Source of the DNA: Rhodothermales bacterium
Lineage (GTDB): Bacteria; Bacteroidota; Rhodothermia; Rhodothermales; VXPQ01
NCBI GenBank assembly: GCA_022825385.1
Contig: JAJDWX010000032.1
Span: forward strand, 1-64,000
Direction: 5' to 3'
DNA length: 64,000 nucleotides
Shown here: positions 34,884 through 44,279 of the stretch, piece after piece
How the letters are laid out: each line of letters opens with the position of its first letter
How positions within the stretch are numbered: the first letter of the stretch is position 1
The notes under the pieces: generated by a model
The model's database searches: none
Told to the model about the DNA's origin: nothing
Seen by the model: only the letters and a program-made list of their open reading frames with translations
Position numbers and translations under genes: made by a program

Positions 34884-35537
34884 ATGCGTATTGTGCTTTT
34901 CGGAGCGCCGGGCACGGGCAAGGGCACGCAGGCGGCATTGCTTGCGGAGCGCCGCGGTTTGCGCCATATATCTACGGGCGCCATGTTTCGGGACGCGATC
35001 CGGGCCCGTACGCCGCATGGCCGCATGGCCCAGGAGTATGTCCGGCGCGGCTGGCTGGTGCCCGACGAATACGCCCGGGATATCGCCGAAGCCGCCTTGC
35101 TGGAAATCGGGCTGGACGGTTTCGTGCTGGACGGATATCCCCGGACGGTGGTGCAGGCGGAATGGCTTTCGGCGTTTTTGACGGCCCATGACACGTCGCT
35201 CGACCTGGTGATCGCCATGGATCTATGCACAAATTGCATAATAGAGCGCCTTTCCATGCGTAGAATGCATAGAGAGACCGGGGAGCATTATCATCTCGCG
35301 TTCAAGCCGCCTCCGCCGGACGTCGATCCGGACTTGATTGTGCAGCGGCAGGACGACCGCCCGGACGCCATTCGAAGCCGGATCGAGGGATACTGGAAAG
35401 CCACGCGCCCTGTCGTGGATTATTACCGACAACAAGACATTATCGTCGATGTGGACGCGGACGGGGCGTTCGAGGAGGTGTACGCGCGCATCGAAGAGAC
35501 GCTCGCGCAGATCGCGCCCGGCCCCCAAACGGCGTAA
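34884..35537 (+). CDS. adk: Adenylate kinase (with operator pair inside the reading frame)
   Basis: A 217-residue adenylate kinase (ATP + AMP to 2 ADP). P-loop GAPGTGKGT (8-16), NMP-binding ISTGAMFRDAI, DGYPRT, the RLSMRRMH LID edge and the RQDDRPDAI segment are present; the LID is the short, zinc-less form. Aligned with other Adks there is no insertion, but the usual V-P-D-E stretch reads L-C-T-N-C. The DNA there (35224-35271) carries two palindromes of the 31-bp phased family and rare AT-rich codons (CTA, ATA, AGA). Confidence 0.93.
   Translation: MRIVLFGAPGTGKGTQAALLAERRGLRHISTGAMFRDAIRARTPHGRMAQEYVRRGWLVPDEYARDIAEAALLEIGLDGFVLDGYPRTVVQAEWLSAFLTAHDTSLDLVIAMDLCTNCIIERLSMRRMHRETGEHYHLAFKPPPPDVDPDLIVQRQDDRPDAIRSRIEGYWKATRPVVDYYRQQDIIVDVDADGAFEEVYARIEETLAQIAPGPQTA
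35224..35271. promoter_or_regulatory. Two 31-bp-phased palindromes inside adk
   Basis: TATGCACAAATTGCATA at 35224-35240 and CATGCGTAGAATGCATA at 35255-35271, starts exactly 31 bp apart as in the array at 26545-26654. They lie in the adk coding region without an insertion relative to other adenylate kinases. Likely the same protein binds both places; function unknown. Confidence 0.7.
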
Positions 35538-35566
35538 AGGCGTCGCTTTAGCATACCCTGATCGAC

Positions 35567-36628
35567 ATGGCTTCGCGTCCAGACGGGCAAAGGGTTTCTC
35601 AGGCCGCTGCGGCGGACGAGGAAGCGCATGCGCTTCGGGAGCGCGTCGAACAGGTTTTTTCGGCGTGGGCCGAGGGGCGCTCCGCCGTTTCCGTGCAGAT
35701 TCCTGCGACGCCGGAGGCCATGTACGATCCGGTTCGGCATGTGCTGGCCTCTGGCGGCAAGCGACTCAGGCCCGTCCTGCTCCTGTTGGCGGCCCGCATT
35801 TTCGGCGGCGACGAAGCGGATGCGCTCCCCGCCGCGCTGGCCGTGGAAGTTTTTCATAACTTTACGCTGGTCCACGACGACATCATGGATTCTGCGGACG
35901 AGCGGCGCGGGCGGCCTTCCGTGCATGCGAAGTGGGACGAAAGCGCCGCGATTCTTTGCGGAGATTATTTGCTGGGGTTGTCGTACGACTTGCTGGCCCG
36001 GGCCCGGCCCCGCGCGGGCGCGCCGCATTGGCGTCCCGAAGCCGCCATTGGGCGTTTCCGGGATATGCTGGGGCTTTTGTGCGAAGGGCAAACCCTGGAC
36101 AAGGCGTTCGAGCGCCGAACGGACGTATCCGTCGCCGAGTATCTTGGGATGATCGACCGGAAGACGGGGGCCTTGCTGCAAACGTCGCTGGAAACGGGGG
36201 GGATGCTGGGCGGGGCGGACGAAGCGCAGCGGGCGCATTTGCGCGCCATAGGAAGGCATGCGGGGCGGGCGTTTCAGATTCGCGACGACCTGCTGGACCT
36301 GGTGGCGGACGACGTTCGCTGGGGGAAAAAGCAGGGCGGCGACCTGATCGAAGGGAAGCGGACCTGGATTTTGCTGCGGGCCCTCGAGCGTACGCGCGGC
36401 GCGGAGCGGCGGTGGTTCGAGCGCATTATAGCGGGATCGGGCCTTGCTGCCGACGAAGTAGGGGAAGCCTGCGAACGGATGCGGGCCGCGGGCGTGATAG
36501 CCGAAGCGGAGGCGGCGGTGCGGCGGCATACGGAAGAAGCGCTCCGCGCGGCGCGGCGGCTCCCGGACGTCGCTTCTTCGGCGACGTTGCGCGGATTGTT
36601 GCGCCGCATGCAGGAGCGCATGCATTGA
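35567..36628 (+). CDS. Polyprenyl (geranylgeranyl/farnesyl-type) diphosphate synthase
   Basis: A 353-residue trans-isoprenyl diphosphate synthase. GGKRLRPVLLLLAAR, the first aspartate motif VHDDIMD and the second QIRDDLLDL are intact, with the KxxGKR-like QGGDLIEGKRTW segment. It makes C15-C20 or longer isoprenoid chains; product length cannot be read safely. It starts 29 bp after adk; the gap holds CATACCCTGATCGACATG, a weak match to the GGATAC-type core. Confidence 0.9.
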   Translation: MASRPDGQRVSQAAAADEEAHALRERVEQVFSAWAEGRSAVSVQIPATPEAMYDPVRHVLASGGKRLRPVLLLLAARIFGGDEADALPAALAVEVFHNFTLVHDDIMDSADERRGRPSVHAKWDESAAILCGDYLLGLSYDLLARARPRAGAPHWRPEAAIGRFRDMLGLLCEGQTLDKAFERRTDVSVAEYLGMIDRKTGALLQTSLETGGMLGGADEAQRAHLRAIGRHAGRAFQIRDDLLDLVADDVRWGKKQGGDLIEGKRTWILLRALERTRGAERRWFERIIAGSGLAADEVGEACERMRAAGVIAEAEAAVRRHTEEALRAARRLPDVASSATLRGLLRRMQERMH

Positions 36629-36718
36629 GGCGGACGCCTGCCTTGCGCCCGCCTTGCAAGCCGCTGCGCCTTGCGGACTTAATGAGCGAACCCGATCGCG
36701 AACCCGATTGTGAACCCC

Positions 36719-36988
36719 ATGGTAACGAAGGAGGTAACCGTAATGAACAGGGCCGGCGTGCATACGCGCCCGGCGTCCATGATCGTTCGGGCCGCCGCCA
36801 GGTTCCAGGCGGATTTCTTCATTCGCAAGGATCAGTACGAAATCAACGGGAAGAGCATTATCGGGGTGATGACGCTGGCGGCCGAGCAGGGCGCCCGCCT
36901 CACCCTTGTTTTCGAGGGGGAAGACGAAAACGAGGCGGCGCAAGCCGTGGCCTGCCTGTTCGAAAGCGGTTTCGGAGAGGAGTTATAA
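36719..36988 (+). CDS. ptsH: HPr phosphocarrier protein
   Basis: An 89-residue HPr of the phosphotransferase system. His15 in GVHTRPA is the phosphoryl acceptor and Ser46 in GKSIIGVM the regulatory serine position. The start ATG at 36719 gives the usual MVTKEVTV N-terminus; an AAGGAGG inside the reading frame ahead of a second ATG (36743) could allow internal initiation. Enzyme I follows 12 bp later. Confidence 0.95.
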   Translation: MVTKEVTVMNRAGVHTRPASMIVRAAARFQADFFIRKDQYEINGKSIIGVMTLAAEQGARLTLVFEGEDENEAAQAVACLFESGFGEEL

Positions 36989-37000
36989 CCCGAAAAAACC

Positions 37001-38773
37001 ATGAAGCCTGCCGAGGAAACGACCGAGCGGATCGTAGAGGGAATCGCCGTGGGGCCGGGTATCGCCATCGGCCCGGCGTACCTGTATGCGCGCGCGGGGT
37101 TCGAGGTGGAGGATCGGCGGATCGCTTCGGAAGACATGGAGGAAGAAGTGGCCCGGTTCGAGCAAGCCGTGGCGCGATCCGAGCGGGATTTTCGAAAAAT
37201 CGCGACCGTGGCGCGCGAAAAACTGGGCGAAAGCAGCGCAGGCATTTTCGAGGCGCAAGCGCTGATGCTGCGGGACGTCGCCTTTTACGAAGCGGTCATC
37301 CAGCATATCCGCCGGGACCGCATGGGCGCCGATTACGCCGCGCACGCGGTGTTGCGGCGGCACAGGCGACTGCTGGAAGCCGGAGAGAGCGCCTATTTTC
37401 GGGAGCGGGCCAACGATATGCTGGATCTGGAGCATCGGGTGGTGCGCCACTTGCGCCGGGGGAAAATTCTCGCCGCCGTCGAAGACGGGTCCATCGTGGT
37501 GGCGGAGAACCTGTCGGCGGCGGACATCATCCTGTTCAGCCAGCGGGCGATTCTTGGGACCGTGCTGGATCACGGCGGCGCTACTTCGCATGTTTCGCTC
37601 ATGGCGAGGGCGCTTGGCCTCCCCGCCATCGTGGGTACGCATGGCGTGACGGAGCAGGTGGCGCCCGGAGACATGCTTGCGCTGGACGGCCTCGCGGGGC
37701 GCGTCGCGATTCGTCCGTCCGAAGACACCCTTGCGCAGTACCGGGAACGGCAGCGGCGCTATCGGCGCTGGCGCGAAGCGCAAAAGAAGGTCGTTTCCCT
37801 GCCGTCGCAAACGCAGGACGGACGCAGCGTCCGCCTGGCGGCCAACCTCGAATTCATGGAAGAACTGGAGATGGTCGAGGAGTACGGCGCAGAAGGCGTG
37901 GGGCTGTTCCGTACGGAAGTCCTGTTTTTGATGCGGCAGCGCGTTTCCTTGTCCGAGGAAGAGCAATTCAAGGCGTATCGCCGCATCGTGGAAGCGGTGT
38001 CGCCTCGTCCCGTCACGTTTCGCTTGCTGGATTTCGGGGGGGACAAGATGCTTCCCCTCGGTCACCGCGAGCATAATCCGTTCCTGGGGTGGCGCGGCGT
38101 ACGGGTGCTGCTGGACAAGCCGGACATGCTCGCTCCGCAGTTGCGCGCCATTGTGCGGGCCAGCCGTTTCGGGCCCCTGCGCATTCTGCTGCCCATGGTT
38201 ACGGAACTGCGCGAGGTGCACGCCTTCCGGGGCCTGCTTGCGTCCGTATGCGACGACCTGTCGGCGGAAGGCGCGGCGTACGATTCCGACATTCCCGTGG
38301 GCATCATGGTCGAGGTGCCTTCGGTGGCGATCCGGGCGGCGCGGTTTGCCCGGGAAGTCGATTTTTTCTCCATAGGCACGAACGACCTTACGCAGTATAC
38401 CCTCGCCGTGGACCGGGGCAACGATCTGGTGGCGGACAAATACCAGGAACTCGATCCGGCGGTGTTGCACCTTGTCCGGGACACGGTCGAGGGCGCGCGC
38501 GCCGCGGGCATCGAGGTTAGCGTATGCGGGGAATTGGCGGCCCGCCCGACGGCTACGCCCGTTTTGCTGGGGCTGGGCGTGGACGAACTGTCCGCGTCCC
38601 CTGTGTACCTGCCCGAGGTCAAGCGGGTGCTTCGCGCGATCCGCATGGCCGAGGCGCAAACGCTGGCGGACCGCGCCTTGCAGGCTGCGGACGCCGCCGA
38701 GGTCGCTTCGCTGGTCGAGGCCTGGCTGCGGGACCGGGATTGCGACGCAGCGAGCATGCTGGAAACCTTCTGA
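37001..38773 (+). CDS. ptsI: PTS enzyme I (phosphoenolpyruvate-protein phosphotransferase)
   Basis: A 590-residue enzyme I. It has the N-terminal HPr-binding helical domain, the active-site His197 in GGATSHVSLMARALGLP, and the C-terminal PEP-binding barrel with EGVGLFRTEVLF, the FGGDKM segment, FFSIGTNDLTQYTLAVDRGN and the Cys motif SVCGELA. It transfers phosphate from PEP to HPr. No EIIA/EIIB/EIIC gene is in the window, so the HPr-EI pair may serve regulation or distant permeases. Confidence 0.96.
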   Translation: MKPAEETTERIVEGIAVGPGIAIGPAYLYARAGFEVEDRRIASEDMEEEVARFEQAVARSERDFRKIATVAREKLGESSAGIFEAQALMLRDVAFYEAVIQHIRRDRMGADYAAHAVLRRHRRLLEAGESAYFRERANDMLDLEHRVVRHLRRGKILAAVEDGSIVVAENLSAADIILFSQRAILGTVLDHGGATSHVSLMARALGLPAIVGTHGVTEQVAPGDMLALDGLAGRVAIRPSEDTLAQYRERQRRYRRWREAQKKVVSLPSQTQDGRSVRLAANLEFMEELEMVEEYGAEGVGLFRTEVLFLMRQRVSLSEEEQFKAYRRIVEAVSPRPVTFRLLDFGGDKMLPLGHREHNPFLGWRGVRVLLDKPDMLAPQLRAIVRASRFGPLRILLPMVTELREVHAFRGLLASVCDDLSAEGAAYDSDIPVGIMVEVPSVAIRAARFAREVDFFSIGTNDLTQYTLAVDRGNDLVADKYQELDPAVLHLVRDTVEGARAAGIEVSVCGELAARPTATPVLLGLGVDELSASPVYLPEVKRVLRAIRMAEAQTLADRALQAADAAEVASLVEAWLRDRDCDAASMLETF

Positions 38774-38967
38774 CGATACGGCGCCGCCGATCCAACCGTT
38801 TCGCCCGGCGCGCGTTTTCCGCCCTCTTTCCGCCCTCTTTCCGCGCTGTCGGGAACGCTTCCCCGATTTTTTCCGTACGCCTGTATCCAGCGCTCTTGTA
38901 TAAAGCGGTCCTGGCAGGCCAAGCGCGCCTGGCCCTGGCTTCCTTCTCCTTCCCGTCGCCTCGCTTC

Positions 38968-41958
38968 ATGCCCCGCCTTCGACTGCGACATATAGCCCTG
39001 GCGCTGTGCTGCTGCGCCGCGGCCTTGCCTGCATGGGCGCAGTATACGTCCCATTTCGGGCGCAACAAGGTGCAGTACGAGCATTTCGATTGGCACATCC
39101 TCGAAACGGAGCATTTCGACATTTACTACTATACGGAAATGCGGGAACTCGCCGAATACGGCGCCGCGTTCGCCGAGGAAGCCTATGAAGAATTGCAGAA
39201 CCGGTTCAATTTCTCGCTTACGCACCGCCCGCCGCTCATTTTTTATTCCACGAACCTGCATTTCAGGCAAACGAACATTACGCCGGGCTTCATTCCCCCC
39301 GGGGTCGGCGGATTTTTCGAATTTCTGAAAGGCCGGGTCGTTATTCCCGCCAACGGCAACGTGCATCAGTTCCGGCGGGTGATTCGGCACGAACTGGTCC
39401 ATGTGTTCACCTACGCCAAGGTGCTTCGCGTGATTCGGGACCACCGCATCCCCCCGGAGCGCTTTCTTCCGCTCTGGTTTACGGAGGGGCTGGCGGAATA
39501 CTGGTCCGGCTCGCCCGACGAGTCCCACGAAATGATCATGCGGGACGCCGTCTATTCCAATTACCTCGTTCCCCTGTCGAATATCTACCGCATCGGCGGG
39601 ACCTATCTGATGTACAAGCAGGGCGAGGCGCTGTGTCGCTTCATGGCGGAAACCTGGGGCGAGGAGAAATTGCTGCGGCTTATGGAGAATTTCTGGATGG
39701 ACCGCGATTTTCGCCATGTGATGGAGGTTACGTTTCTGGAAGATTTCGAGGAAATAGACCGAAAATGGCAGGCCTGGATCCGCGCGCGGTATTTCCGGGA
39801 CATCGACGAGCTCCAGGTGGCGTCCATCGAGGCGGGCGGGGTGGCTACCGAAGGGTTCAGCGCCAAGCCCGCGTTCCATCGTTTCGCGGACGGGTCCCGC
39901 AAGGTGTATTTCGTGGGCAACCGGACGGGCTACGCCAATGTGTACGAGGTGGAAGTCGATTCGCTGTTTCGTCCGCTCAGAGACCCTGAAATACTGATTC
40001 GGGGCGAGCGGACAGACAATTTCGAATCGTTGCACTTGTTCGATAGCCGGATGGGCGTTTCGGCGGACGGGAAACTTGCGTTCGTCGCGAAAAGCGGCGA
40101 AACGGACGTGATCCATGTCTACGACCTGGTCGCGGACGCGCTGCTGGCCACATACGGTTTCGAGGGGCTGGTGGCCTTGTATTCTCCCGCCTGGAGCCCC
40201 GAAGGGGGGCGCCTTGCGTTTTCGTCCATCGCGGAGAATGGCTTTAGCGACTTGTTCCTGTACGACCTTGCGGAGGGCCGCTTGCGGCAGTTGACGCGAG
40301 ACGCTTACGACGACCTGGACCCGGCCTGGAGTCCCGACGGGCGGCGGATCGCTTTTTCGTCGGATCGTACGGCCATGGGCAAGCGCGACGCCTACAATAT
40401 TTTTGCCTACGACCTGGAGGAAGGGACCATTGCGTACGTTACGTTTGGCGACCGGATAGACCATGGGCCTCGCTGGAGCCCGGACGGACGCCGCCTGGTG
40501 TTTACGAGCGCCGTGCGCGGCGAGGACGGGCGCTACGGCGCGCAAAACATATGGACGGCGGAAGCCCCGGCGGACGCTTCGCCCGAAATGGCCTCTTCCG
40601 GGAGCGCGTCGGGCCTCCTTGACGCCGACTTCGCCGAGGCGCCGGCGGGCCGCTCTTCGGGGCGGCGCCTGCGCCAGCTCACGAATCTGACGACCTCTGC
40701 GTTCGATCCGGTATGGACCGGGGACGGAAACCTGCTCTTTACGGGATTCGAGCACATGCGCTTTTCCATTCGCAGCTTGCCTGCCGCGGATTCGCTATGG
40801 GCGCATCCGGAGCGCGAGGAAGTCGTCGATCCGACCCGGGGCGAAGCGCCGTGGGCCTTTGCCCGCATCGGCGCCGGCGAGGCGGGGGAAACCGTGCGGT
40901 ACAAGAAGCGCTTCACGCTCGACCTGGCGCAAACCCTGGTCAGCCAGAATCCCGTTTGGGGTACGCAGGGGGGCGCCGCGCTCGCGTTTTCCGACCTCTT
41001 GGGCGACGACAAGTGGTTTTTGACGGTCTATAACAATGCGCGCGGATCCAGCGATTTTTTGCGCAGCCTGAACCTGGCGGTTACGCGGCAGCAGTTGCAT
41101 CGGCGAACGAATATCGCCTACGGGGCATTTCGCTTCGCCGGATTGCGCTACGACATCACCGACCCGGACGCGGCGCGGGAATTTCCTACGCTCTGGGAAA
41201 CGATTTACGGCGGTTTCGGGCTGGTCAGTTATCCCGTTTCCATCTTCCGGCGGATCGAGGCGGGCACGTCGCTGAGCTGGGACGACAAGTCTATTCCCTG
41301 GGCGGACGTAGACCGGCAGGCGCTCCTTGCGTCGAATTCCCTGTCCCTGGTGCACGACAACGTCTTGTGGGGCATGAACGGTCCCGTAGAAGGGTATCGG
41401 GGCAGCGTTACGACGGCCTGGACCACCGACGTATTGTATTCCAATGTGAATTACCTCACGCTTGCAGGGGACTTGCGTCATTACTGGCGGCCGCATCGCC
41501 ACATTACCTTCGCCTCCCGCGCGCTGGGCCGGATGAACAAGGGGCGGGAAGCGCGGCTGTTCTTCATGGGGGGCAGCTGGGATTTGCGCGGATTCCCGCT
41601 CTTCAGCGTGCGCGGGCAGAAAATGTGGTTTACGTCCCACGAACTGCGTTTCCCGATTCTGCTGGCGCCCTGGCTGAGTTTGCCGGTGCTGGCGCCGCTG
41701 GGCGTGGTCAATTTGCGGGGCGCCTTGTTCCTGGACGCCGCCCATGCGTGGAACGGGTCGTATTCGGAGTCGGGCTTGACGGACCGGTTGCGCAGGCAAC
41801 TGAACGTGGGCGAAACGCTGGGGGCTATCGGCGGGGGATTGCGCCTGAATCTTTTCGGAGGGCTGGTGCTGCGCTACGACGCGGGATATCGGTATCGGGA
41901 CGGATTCCGGCGCCAGGAACGGTTCTTCAAGCAGTTCTTCTTCGGTTGGGATTTTTAG
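38968..41958 (+). CDS. Peptidase MA-like metalloprotease, TolB-type propeller and C-terminal barrel
   Basis: A 996-residue exported protein. Signal peptide (1-24), a gluzincin-type domain with HELVH at 141-145 and the downstream Glu in WFTEGLAEYWSG (171-182), then PD40/WD40-like beta-propeller repeats (YSPAWSPEGGRLAFSSI, DPAWSPDGRRIAFSSD, GPRWSPDGRRLVFTS), and a C-terminal surface-antigen/BamA-like barrel ending GWDF. The 38524 upstream frame has no signal peptide; ATG 38968 does. It probably acts at the outer membrane in protein processing or assembly; substrate unknown. Confidence 0.82.
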   Translation: MPRLRLRHIALALCCCAAALPAWAQYTSHFGRNKVQYEHFDWHILETEHFDIYYYTEMRELAEYGAAFAEEAYEELQNRFNFSLTHRPPLIFYSTNLHFRQTNITPGFIPPGVGGFFEFLKGRVVIPANGNVHQFRRVIRHELVHVFTYAKVLRVIRDHRIPPERFLPLWFTEGLAEYWSGSPDESHEMIMRDAVYSNYLVPLSNIYRIGGTYLMYKQGEALCRFMAETWGEEKLLRLMENFWMDRDFRHVMEVTFLEDFEEIDRKWQAWIRARYFRDIDELQVASIEAGGVATEGFSAKPAFHRFADGSRKVYFVGNRTGYANVYEVEVDSLFRPLRDPEILIRGERTDNFESLHLFDSRMGVSADGKLAFVAKSGETDVIHVYDLVADALLATYGFEGLVALYSPAWSPEGGRLAFSSIAENGFSDLFLYDLAEGRLRQLTRDAYDDLDPAWSPDGRRIAFSSDRTAMGKRDAYNIFAYDLEEGTIAYVTFGDRIDHGPRWSPDGRRLVFTSAVRGEDGRYGAQNIWTAEAPADASPEMASSGSASGLLDADFAEAPAGRSSGRRLRQLTNLTTSAFDPVWTGDGNLLFTGFEHMRFSIRSLPAADSLWAHPEREEVVDPTRGEAPWAFARIGAGEAGETVRYKKRFTLDLAQTLVSQNPVWGTQGGAALAFSDLLGDDKWFLTVYNNARGSSDFLRSLNLAVTRQQLHRRTNIAYGAFRFAGLRYDITDPDAAREFPTLWETIYGGFGLVSYPVSIFRRIEAGTSLSWDDKSIPWADVDRQALLASNSLSLVHDNVLWGMNGPVEGYRGSVTTAWTTDVLYSNVNYLTLAGDLRHYWRPHRHITFASRALGRMNKGREARLFFMGGSWDLRGFPLFSVRGQKMWFTSHELRFPILLAPWLSLPVLAPLGVVNLRGALFLDAAHAWNGSYSESGLTDRLRRQLNVGETLGAIGGGLRLNLFGGLVLRYDAGYRYRDGFRRQERFFKQFFFGWDF

Positions 41959-41992
41959 GATACGCTGATCAAAGCCGCTTCGCTCAGCGCGT
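41958..41992 (+). repeat. GGATAC-type dispersed element, copy B
   Basis: 35 bp differing from copy A at one base. It begins at the last base of the preceding TAG stop codon, and the next ATG (42010) opens a protein whose first residues resemble those following copy A. CGCTGA/TCAGCG can pair across a 15-base loop. Confidence 0.85.
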
Positions 41993-42009
41993 TCGTCCGT
42001 AACAAACCT

Positions 42010-43266
42010 ATGATTTTTTCGTTAAAATCAGCAGAGAACAGCGCGGATGCGCGGCGCAGCGGGCGCCTGGGCCTGCTTGCGGCGGCGTTTTGCATGGCGT
42101 GCGCAGGGCCTGCCTGCTCCACGCTCCGTATGGCGCCGGGGGCCGCCCTGCAGGCGGTCTGGCCTGTGGAAGGGGGGAACGGGTTTCGGTCCAACGCCGC
42201 GCCGGACTCGGTCCCGCCGCCCTTGCGGCTGCGCTGGAAATTCAACGCGCAAGCGGGTTTCGGGCCTGTTTCTCCCCTCGTGCTGGGCGAGGCGACGCTT
42301 GTAGCCACCCGAAAGGGGGAGGTGCACGCCATTGATCTGGCGTCGGGCAAGCGCGTCGGGCGCGATGCGTTCGGCGTTTCGATCGAGGGGACGCCGGCCT
42401 ATGCGGACGGCCTTTTGCTGGCGCCGGTAGCCTGGGGAGGCCGGGCGGTGCATGCAAGGGACCTGACAAGCGGCGGGCGGGCGTGGCGGGCGGGCGATAT
42501 CCCGGTCAGTTCCGGGCTGGCGCTATGGGGCGATTTCGTGCTGGCGGGGGATGTGGAGGGGTATGTTCGGGCCTGGCGGCTGGAGGACGGGGAAGAAGCC
42601 TGGTCTGTGCAACTGGACGACCGGGCAGGCATTTATTCGACGCCTGCGGTGATTGGAGACCTGCTGGTGGCGGCGAACGACCGGGGGAGGGTGGCGGCGC
42701 TCCATGCCGGGGACGGCTCCCTCGCATGGTCGGCGGAGGCGGGCGCGCCGGTGCAGGTTTCCCTCGCCGCTACGAAGGACCGCGTGTTTGTCGCCACGAC
42801 GCGGGGCGGCGTACGGGCGTTCGATGCGCGCAGCGGCGTTTTGCAGTGGGCGTACGACGTGCCGAAAGAACGCGAGGCGGCAAGCGGCGCCGGGGACGCT
42901 TTGGCTGCGACGGCCCCTTCGCAGATATATCTTACGGCGCCGGCGACGGGGGCGCGCGACCTGGTGTTCGGCGCCTCCGACGGGACGGTCCGGTCCCTGA
43001 ACGCGGCGGACGGATCGCTCAACTGGACCGCGGAGGCTTCCGACGCGGTGTCGGCTCCGCCCCTGTTGACCGCCGAAACCGTGTATGCGGGGACCATGGG
43101 CGCCATGCTGAAAGCCTTCGACCGCCGCGACGGTCGCCTGCTGTGGGAGACGGAACTGGAAGGTCGCGTAAAATCCGCTTTTGCGCTCAAGGAGTCGTTG
43201 CTCATCGTGCTGGCAGAGCCGCGCCATGTGTACGCCTACGAACCGGAATTGCAGAAAGATGAATAA
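42010..43266 (+). CDS. PQQ-type beta-propeller lipoprotein (BamB-like)
   Basis: A 418-residue exported protein with a lipobox-like Cys in GLLAAAFCMACAGPAC. Seven to eight PQQ/WD-like blades are visible (EVHAIDLASGKRVGRDAF, YVRAWRLEDGEEAWSVQL, RVAALHAGDGSLAWSAEA, MLKAFDRRDGRLLWETEL). BamB-like propellers scaffold outer-membrane protein assembly. Unusually, an N-terminal MIFSLKSAENSADARR precedes the signal, similar to the starts at 53052 and 34669. It overlaps the next gene by 8 bp. Confidence 0.82.
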   Translation: MIFSLKSAENSADARRSGRLGLLAAAFCMACAGPACSTLRMAPGAALQAVWPVEGGNGFRSNAAPDSVPPPLRLRWKFNAQAGFGPVSPLVLGEATLVATRKGEVHAIDLASGKRVGRDAFGVSIEGTPAYADGLLLAPVAWGGRAVHARDLTSGGRAWRAGDIPVSSGLALWGDFVLAGDVEGYVRAWRLEDGEEAWSVQLDDRAGIYSTPAVIGDLLVAANDRGRVAALHAGDGSLAWSAEAGAPVQVSLAATKDRVFVATTRGGVRAFDARSGVLQWAYDVPKEREAASGAGDALAATAPSQIYLTAPATGARDLVFGASDGTVRSLNAADGSLNWTAEASDAVSAPPLLTAETVYAGTMGAMLKAFDRRDGRLLWETELEGRVKSAFALKESLLIVLAEPRHVYAYEPELQKDE

Positions 43267-44077
43267 ATCGGGAAGAATAGCGCTTCTGTGGCGGGCGCCT
43301 TGCGGCGTTTTATGGCTGCTTGGCGCCGGGTTGCTTCCGGCGCGGGCGCAAGAGGCAGCCCCTGCGGACGGCCCGGTCTACGTGCATATCGACACCAATT
43401 TCCCCGAAGCGCTGGTGTTCGCGGACAGCGTCCTGGTGGGCGGCGCGTCGCGCGCGATGCTGGCCGTGCCCGCCGGGACCCGTTCGATTCGCCTTACCGC
43501 GCCGCGCCCGGACGCCTGGTCCATCGCTCCGATCGCGCGCCCGCTGCATGCGGCGGCAGGCGATACGGTCCGCGTGGCCATCGATTTCCCGTACCATTAC
43601 CGGATCGAGTCGGAGCCGTTCGGGGCGGATGTGTTCCTGGAACGATCCGGCGAACGCCTCGCCGTGGGCGCGACGCCCTTGCTGCACCGGGCGGAAGCGC
43701 CGCTGGAAGGGCGTATTCTGGTTCGGCGAAACGGGTATGTTTCCCGGTCCGTGCAGCCGGGAAAAGCCGTATGGAATCGCCATGTCGTACGCCTGGAGCC
43801 GACGAGCGCCCGCGACCCTGCGGCGGGGCTGCATGCGAACCCGCCCCGCAGGCGTCGCGCCTGGATCGACTACGCGGCGCTGGGGGCGGCGCTGGCGGCG
43901 GGCGCCGTGGCGGTCCGCTACAAGTTCAAGGCCGACGATCTGGCGGACGAGTACGAGCGAACCCGAAATCCGGCCCTGACTTCGCGCATCGAAACGCACG
44001 ATTTTCGCGCGGCGGCGGCGTTCGGGGTCATGCAGGGGGGCATCGGTATTTTTGCAATCCGGCTGGCGTTACGGTAG
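43259..44077 (+). CDS. PEGA-domain-like envelope protein
   Basis: A 272-residue protein with signal peptide (to ARAQ, about residue 31), then two PEGA-like beta segments (VHIDTNFPEALVFADSVLVG and IESEPFGADVFLERSGERLA) and a membrane helix near residue 210 (YAALGAALAAGAVAVRY). A second hydrophobic segment ends the protein. It is coupled to the propeller gene by overlap. Function unknown; probably cell-envelope associated. Confidence 0.72.
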   Translation: MNKSGRIALLWRAPCGVLWLLGAGLLPARAQEAAPADGPVYVHIDTNFPEALVFADSVLVGGASRAMLAVPAGTRSIRLTAPRPDAWSIAPIARPLHAAAGDTVRVAIDFPYHYRIESEPFGADVFLERSGERLAVGATPLLHRAEAPLEGRILVRRNGYVSRSVQPGKAVWNRHVVRLEPTSARDPAAGLHANPPRRRRAWIDYAALGAALAAGAVAVRYKFKADDLADEYERTRNPALTSRIETHDFRAAAAFGVMQGGIGIFAIRLALR

Positions 44078-44115
44078 CGCAAGGCCTGCCTTTGGGCTTG
44101 TGGGTAAAAAAAAAA

Positions 44116-44147
44116 TTGGAAATATGGTTTATTGATTCGTATCTTTG
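44116..44147 (+). promoter_or_regulatory. Bacteroidota-type promoter (TTG-N21-TATCTTTG)
   Basis: TTG at 44116-44118 and TATCTTTG at 44140-44147 match the Bacteroidota primary sigma consensus (TTG, 19-21 bp, TAnnTTTG). The adhesin start codon lies 132 bp downstream, leaving a leader of about 125 nt. Confidence 0.7.
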
Positions 44148-44279
44148 CCTGCGTGTGTTGCCCGCCGGCAGATATTCTGTCCTTGCAACCTCCCTTTTCG
44201 CAGCGCGGAAACGCCTTGCGCGGCGTTATCGCAAAAGCGACGAGGGGGAGACCATAAGCAAAATACAATCCCCGAATCC

